From: Streptomyces pristinaespiralis
GTDB lineage: Bacteria; Actinomycetota; Actinomycetes; Streptomycetales; Streptomycetaceae
Reading direction: 5' to 3'
DNA: 64,000 nucleotides
NCBI RefSeq assembly: GCF_001278075.1
Contig: NZ_CP011340.1
Coordinates: 62,001-126,000 of the forward strand
How positions within the stretch are numbered: position 1 is the first letter of the stretch; every line of letters starts with the position of its first letter. Positions 62,410-64,000 of this stretch are shown piece after piece. Under the pieces are notes generated by a model that saw only the letters and a list, made by a program, of their open reading frames with translations, made no database searches and had not been told where the DNA came from. The translations under genes were made by a program, and so were the position numbers.

Positions 62410-62627
62410 TCAAGAGTCGAGCACGGCTGCCACGGCCTCGATCTCGACGAGCTGGTCCTTAGTAGCCGAGCACAGTGCCGAGCACAGTGCCGCCCATCAG
62501 GGTGCTGGGGACGTCATGGTCGGCGAACGAGTCCCGGACCGCCTCCCAGGCAGCCACCAAATCCTCCCGCCGGGCCGATGCGACCAGAACCCTTGTACTG
62601 ATGACGTCGTGGAGAGACGCCTGGCCC
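62410..62627 (-). pseudogene. 3' scar of a RidA (YjgF)-family gene
   Basis: The frame reads LHDVIST, RVLVASARREDLVAAWEAVR, DSFADHDVPSTLMGGTVLG. CACTGTGCTCGG is then duplicated, and an extra T creates a stop in TACTAAG. The next frame carries the expected RidA end KDQLVEIEAVAAVLDS to 62410. The 5' half is missing; the fragment abuts the stop of the gene at 62634. Confidence 0.65.
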
Positions 62628-62633
62628 TGGGGC

Positions 62634-62903
62634 TCAGGGACTGTCGTCCTCCCAGTCGAAGAACCGGGGGGCGCCGTTCCTCGGGCCGTACAGGGAGCGG
62701 CCGCCGGCTCCGTAGCGGCCGAGTTCGGTGGCCAGCACGGCTCCTTCGTGCAGTTGTCGGGGCGTCCAGCCGGTGACGTCCAGCAGCAGCCCGTCGAGCG
62801 GTCCGCCCACCAGCTCGACGTAGTCGTGTCCTGGCTGCGGGCCGGGGTCGGGGTCCTCGTGATCGGCGCCGTAGACGCGTCCGCGCATGATCTGCTCGTC
62901 CAT
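62634..62903 (-). CDS. Hypothetical protein, 89 aa
   Basis: ATG at 62903 (an ATG at 62888 is also possible; neither has a strong ribosome binding site). Sequence MDEQIMRGRVYGADHEDPDP, then YVELVGGPLDGLLLDVTGWT and LATELGRYGAGGRSLYGPRN. The GGPLDGLLLDV motif is frequent in short streptomycete and phage proteins of unknown function. Confidence 0.6.
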   Translation of the reverse strand: MDEQIMRGRVYGADHEDPDPGPQPGHDYVELVGGPLDGLLLDVTGWTPRQLHEGAVLATELGRYGAGGRSLYGPRNGAPRFFDWEDDSP

Positions 62904-62970
62904 GCTGCCAGCGTCGCAGCCGCCACTGACAGTCCGGCGGGCCGGCCCCGCGTGCCGGCCCCCGCCTGCC

Positions 62971-63012
62971 GGCGGCGGTGGGTCGGCGGCGGTAGGTCGG
63001 CGGCGGTGGGTC
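62971..63012. repeat. 14-bp tandem array
   Basis: GGCGGCGGTGGGTC, GGCGGCGGTAGGTC, GGCGGCGGTGGGTC in the gap between two minus-strand genes. Confidence 0.85.
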
Positions 63013-63114
63013 GGCAGGCACAGGCCGCTGTCCGTGCGCCCGGGTTGCTGGCGCCTCGCCAGGGCGGGGGCCGGCCCGGTGCAATGGCGGCGCGGGGCCG
63101 CTGCGGCTGGGGCG

Positions 63115-63435
63115 TCAGCTCGACGGGGCGTCGCCGGGGAACTCCCCGCTCCCCCACCGGTTCCAGAGCGTGTGGTGCCACTCGTCGGCGCCCGGGCCGG
63201 GCGGCCGCACCGCAGGGACGGGGCCGGGGCCGGTCTCGATGAGGTGCAGCAGCGTCCAGGCGACGCCGTAGCAGTCGTCCGGGCCGAAGCAGCCGGCCAG
63301 TGCCTGCGCCTCCTCGGCCGTGACGGGCGCGGGGACGGCTTCGAGCTGCCTGACGCGCCGGTCGATCTCGTCCTCGTCGGCATCCTGGTCGGGCAGGGGG
63401 CCGCCGGCGACGAAGGCCTGGATCTCGGGTCTCAT
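63115..63435 (-). CDS. Hypothetical protein, 106 aa
   Basis: ATG at 63435 with GATGGGG upstream. Acidic helical N-terminus (DQDADEDEIDRRVRQLEAVP), TAEEAQALAGCFGPDDCYGV, WTLLHLIETGPGP, and a Trp-rich end (WHHTLWNRWGSGEFPG). A recurrent streptomycete hypothetical; no motif to assign. Divergent from the cupin gene. Confidence 0.65.
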   Translation of the reverse strand: MRPEIQAFVAGGPLPDQDADEDEIDRRVRQLEAVPAPVTAEEAQALAGCFGPDDCYGVAWTLLHLIETGPGPVPAVRPPGPGADEWHHTLWNRWGSGEFPGDAPSS

Positions 63436-63478
63436 GACCCCATCATGACCGGTGCGGATTGGCCCAGGGTTTCGGTGT

Positions 63479-63507
63479 CGAAGTGACCCTGCCCGCAGGG
63501 CACTTCG
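63479..63507. promoter_or_regulatory. Dyad before the cupin gene
   Basis: CGAAGTG-a-CCCTGC-cc-GCAGGG-CACTTCG, symmetric except for one unpaired A. TAGGGT (63513-63518) seven bases before ATG 63526 is a -10 candidate, so the dyad would lie across the -35 region of a leaderless gene. Confidence 0.6.
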
Positions 63508-63525
63508 GACCGTAGGGTCGTGATC

Positions 63526-64000
63526 ATGACTGAGGAAACGCCCACCGGGTCCACGTCCACCACGCCCTTTCCTGCGGTGCTGACCCGCCGCGCCGACGCC
63601 GAGACCTGCGCCGACCCCAGCAGTGTCATGACGCTGCTGGGCGAGTCGGACGCCACGCCCGGCGGCTTCACCAGCTACCGGTCCACCTTCGCCGAGGGAG
63701 CCGTGGGCGCCCCGGCCCACTTCCACACCAGGGCGACGGAGCTGTTCTTCGTGATCAGCGGATCCCTGCGGGTGCTGGTGGGCGAGGAGATCACCGTCCT
63801 GGACGAGGGCGACTTCCTGGCCGTGCCGCCGCACACCCCGCATGCCTTCGCCGCCGCGCCCGGCGCGACGGCGGACGTCCTGTTCGTGTTCACGCCCGGC
63901 ATGGGCCGGTTCGACTACCTGCGCCTGCTCAGCCGGGTGATGCGCGGTGAGGCCGACCCGAAGGAGATCGCCGAGTCCGCGGAACGCTTCGACAACCACT
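63526..64000 (+). CDS. Cupin-domain protein, 3' truncated by window edge
   Basis: ATG at 63526, open to the right edge (158 codons). Cupin motif 1 PAHFHTRATELFFVISGSLR, with the G-x5-H-x-H-x3-4-E pattern; motif 2 DFLAVPPHTPHAFAAAP, with the distal His. A single metal-binding cupin follows a ~45-residue N-terminal segment. The continuation (GRFDYLRLLSRVMRGEADPK) is typical of quercetinase-like actinomycete cupins. Likely leaderless. Confidence 0.85.
   Translation, partial: MTEETPTGSTSTTPFPAVLTRRADAETCADPSSVMTLLGESDATPGGFTSYRSTFAEGAVGAPAHFHTRATELFFVISGSLRVLVGEEITVLDEGDFLAVPPHTPHAFAAAPGATADVLFVFTPGMGRFDYLRLLSRVMRGEADPKEIAESAERFDNH

Overview
The window looks like Streptomyces (or a close relative) chromosome. 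GC is very high, third codon positions are strongly G/C, GTG and TTG starts are common, several genes look leaderless, and the gene families are typical of the genus (DUF6207, TipA-type MerR, PaaX, GH1 beta-glucosidase with a LacI-controlled sugar ABC transporter, PhoX). No rRNA, tRNA or CRISPR array was seen.

Region 1 (1-16,000) is an accessory region and looks like the graveyard of a mobile element. It holds an edge-truncated zinc-ribbon/PD-(D/E)XK protein, a 39-residue membrane peptide, a KAP-family P-loop NTPase, and a tightly overlapped three-gene operon of unknown function (74-aa protein, four-helix membrane protein, coiled-coil protein). It also holds a replication module on the minus strand: a DciA/DUF721-like helicase loader, a DnaB-like helicase and an HNH endonuclease. 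A 1,679-bp element with 5'-TGT...ACA-3' ends, 12-bp perfect terminal inverted repeats and a GCTGC 5-bp target duplication has inserted between dnaB and the HNH gene. It carries one unknown gene and no transposase. Remnants of a large helicase and of a TrwC-type relaxase follow. Many genes here carry one or two point lesions.

Region 2 (16,000-26,600) is a mosaic of small lineage-specific genes: membrane proteins, a P-loop kinase-like protein, a SUKH-4 protein beside a beta-propeller-like gene whose 5' end is shifted by a 32-bp tandem duplication, a transposase scar, a DinB protein and a DUF6207 protein.

Region 3 (26,600-41,100) is metabolic: glycerol uptake and phosphorylation (glpF-glpK), a formaldehyde-dehydrogenase-like enzyme, and a beta-glucoside uptake and hydrolysis operon (binding protein, two permeases, GH1 enzyme) divergent from a LacI regulator with two operator-like dyads between them. 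A DHFR-like reductase, a phosphotransferase, a cold-shock protein and a VOC protein follow.

Region 4 (41,100-64,000) holds a PhoX-type phosphatase translationally coupled to a double-amidase peptidoglycan protein. After it comes a dense series of regulator/target pairs with visible operators: MerR/TipA, MarR-hemerythrin, PadR-amino acid permease, TetR-tautomerase-dehydrogenase, TetR-NmrA-like, PaaX-GNAT and a cupin. Short tandem arrays (unit 7-14 bp) sit in several intergenic gaps, and several genes are decayed (tautomerase, RidA, ABC-2 permease).
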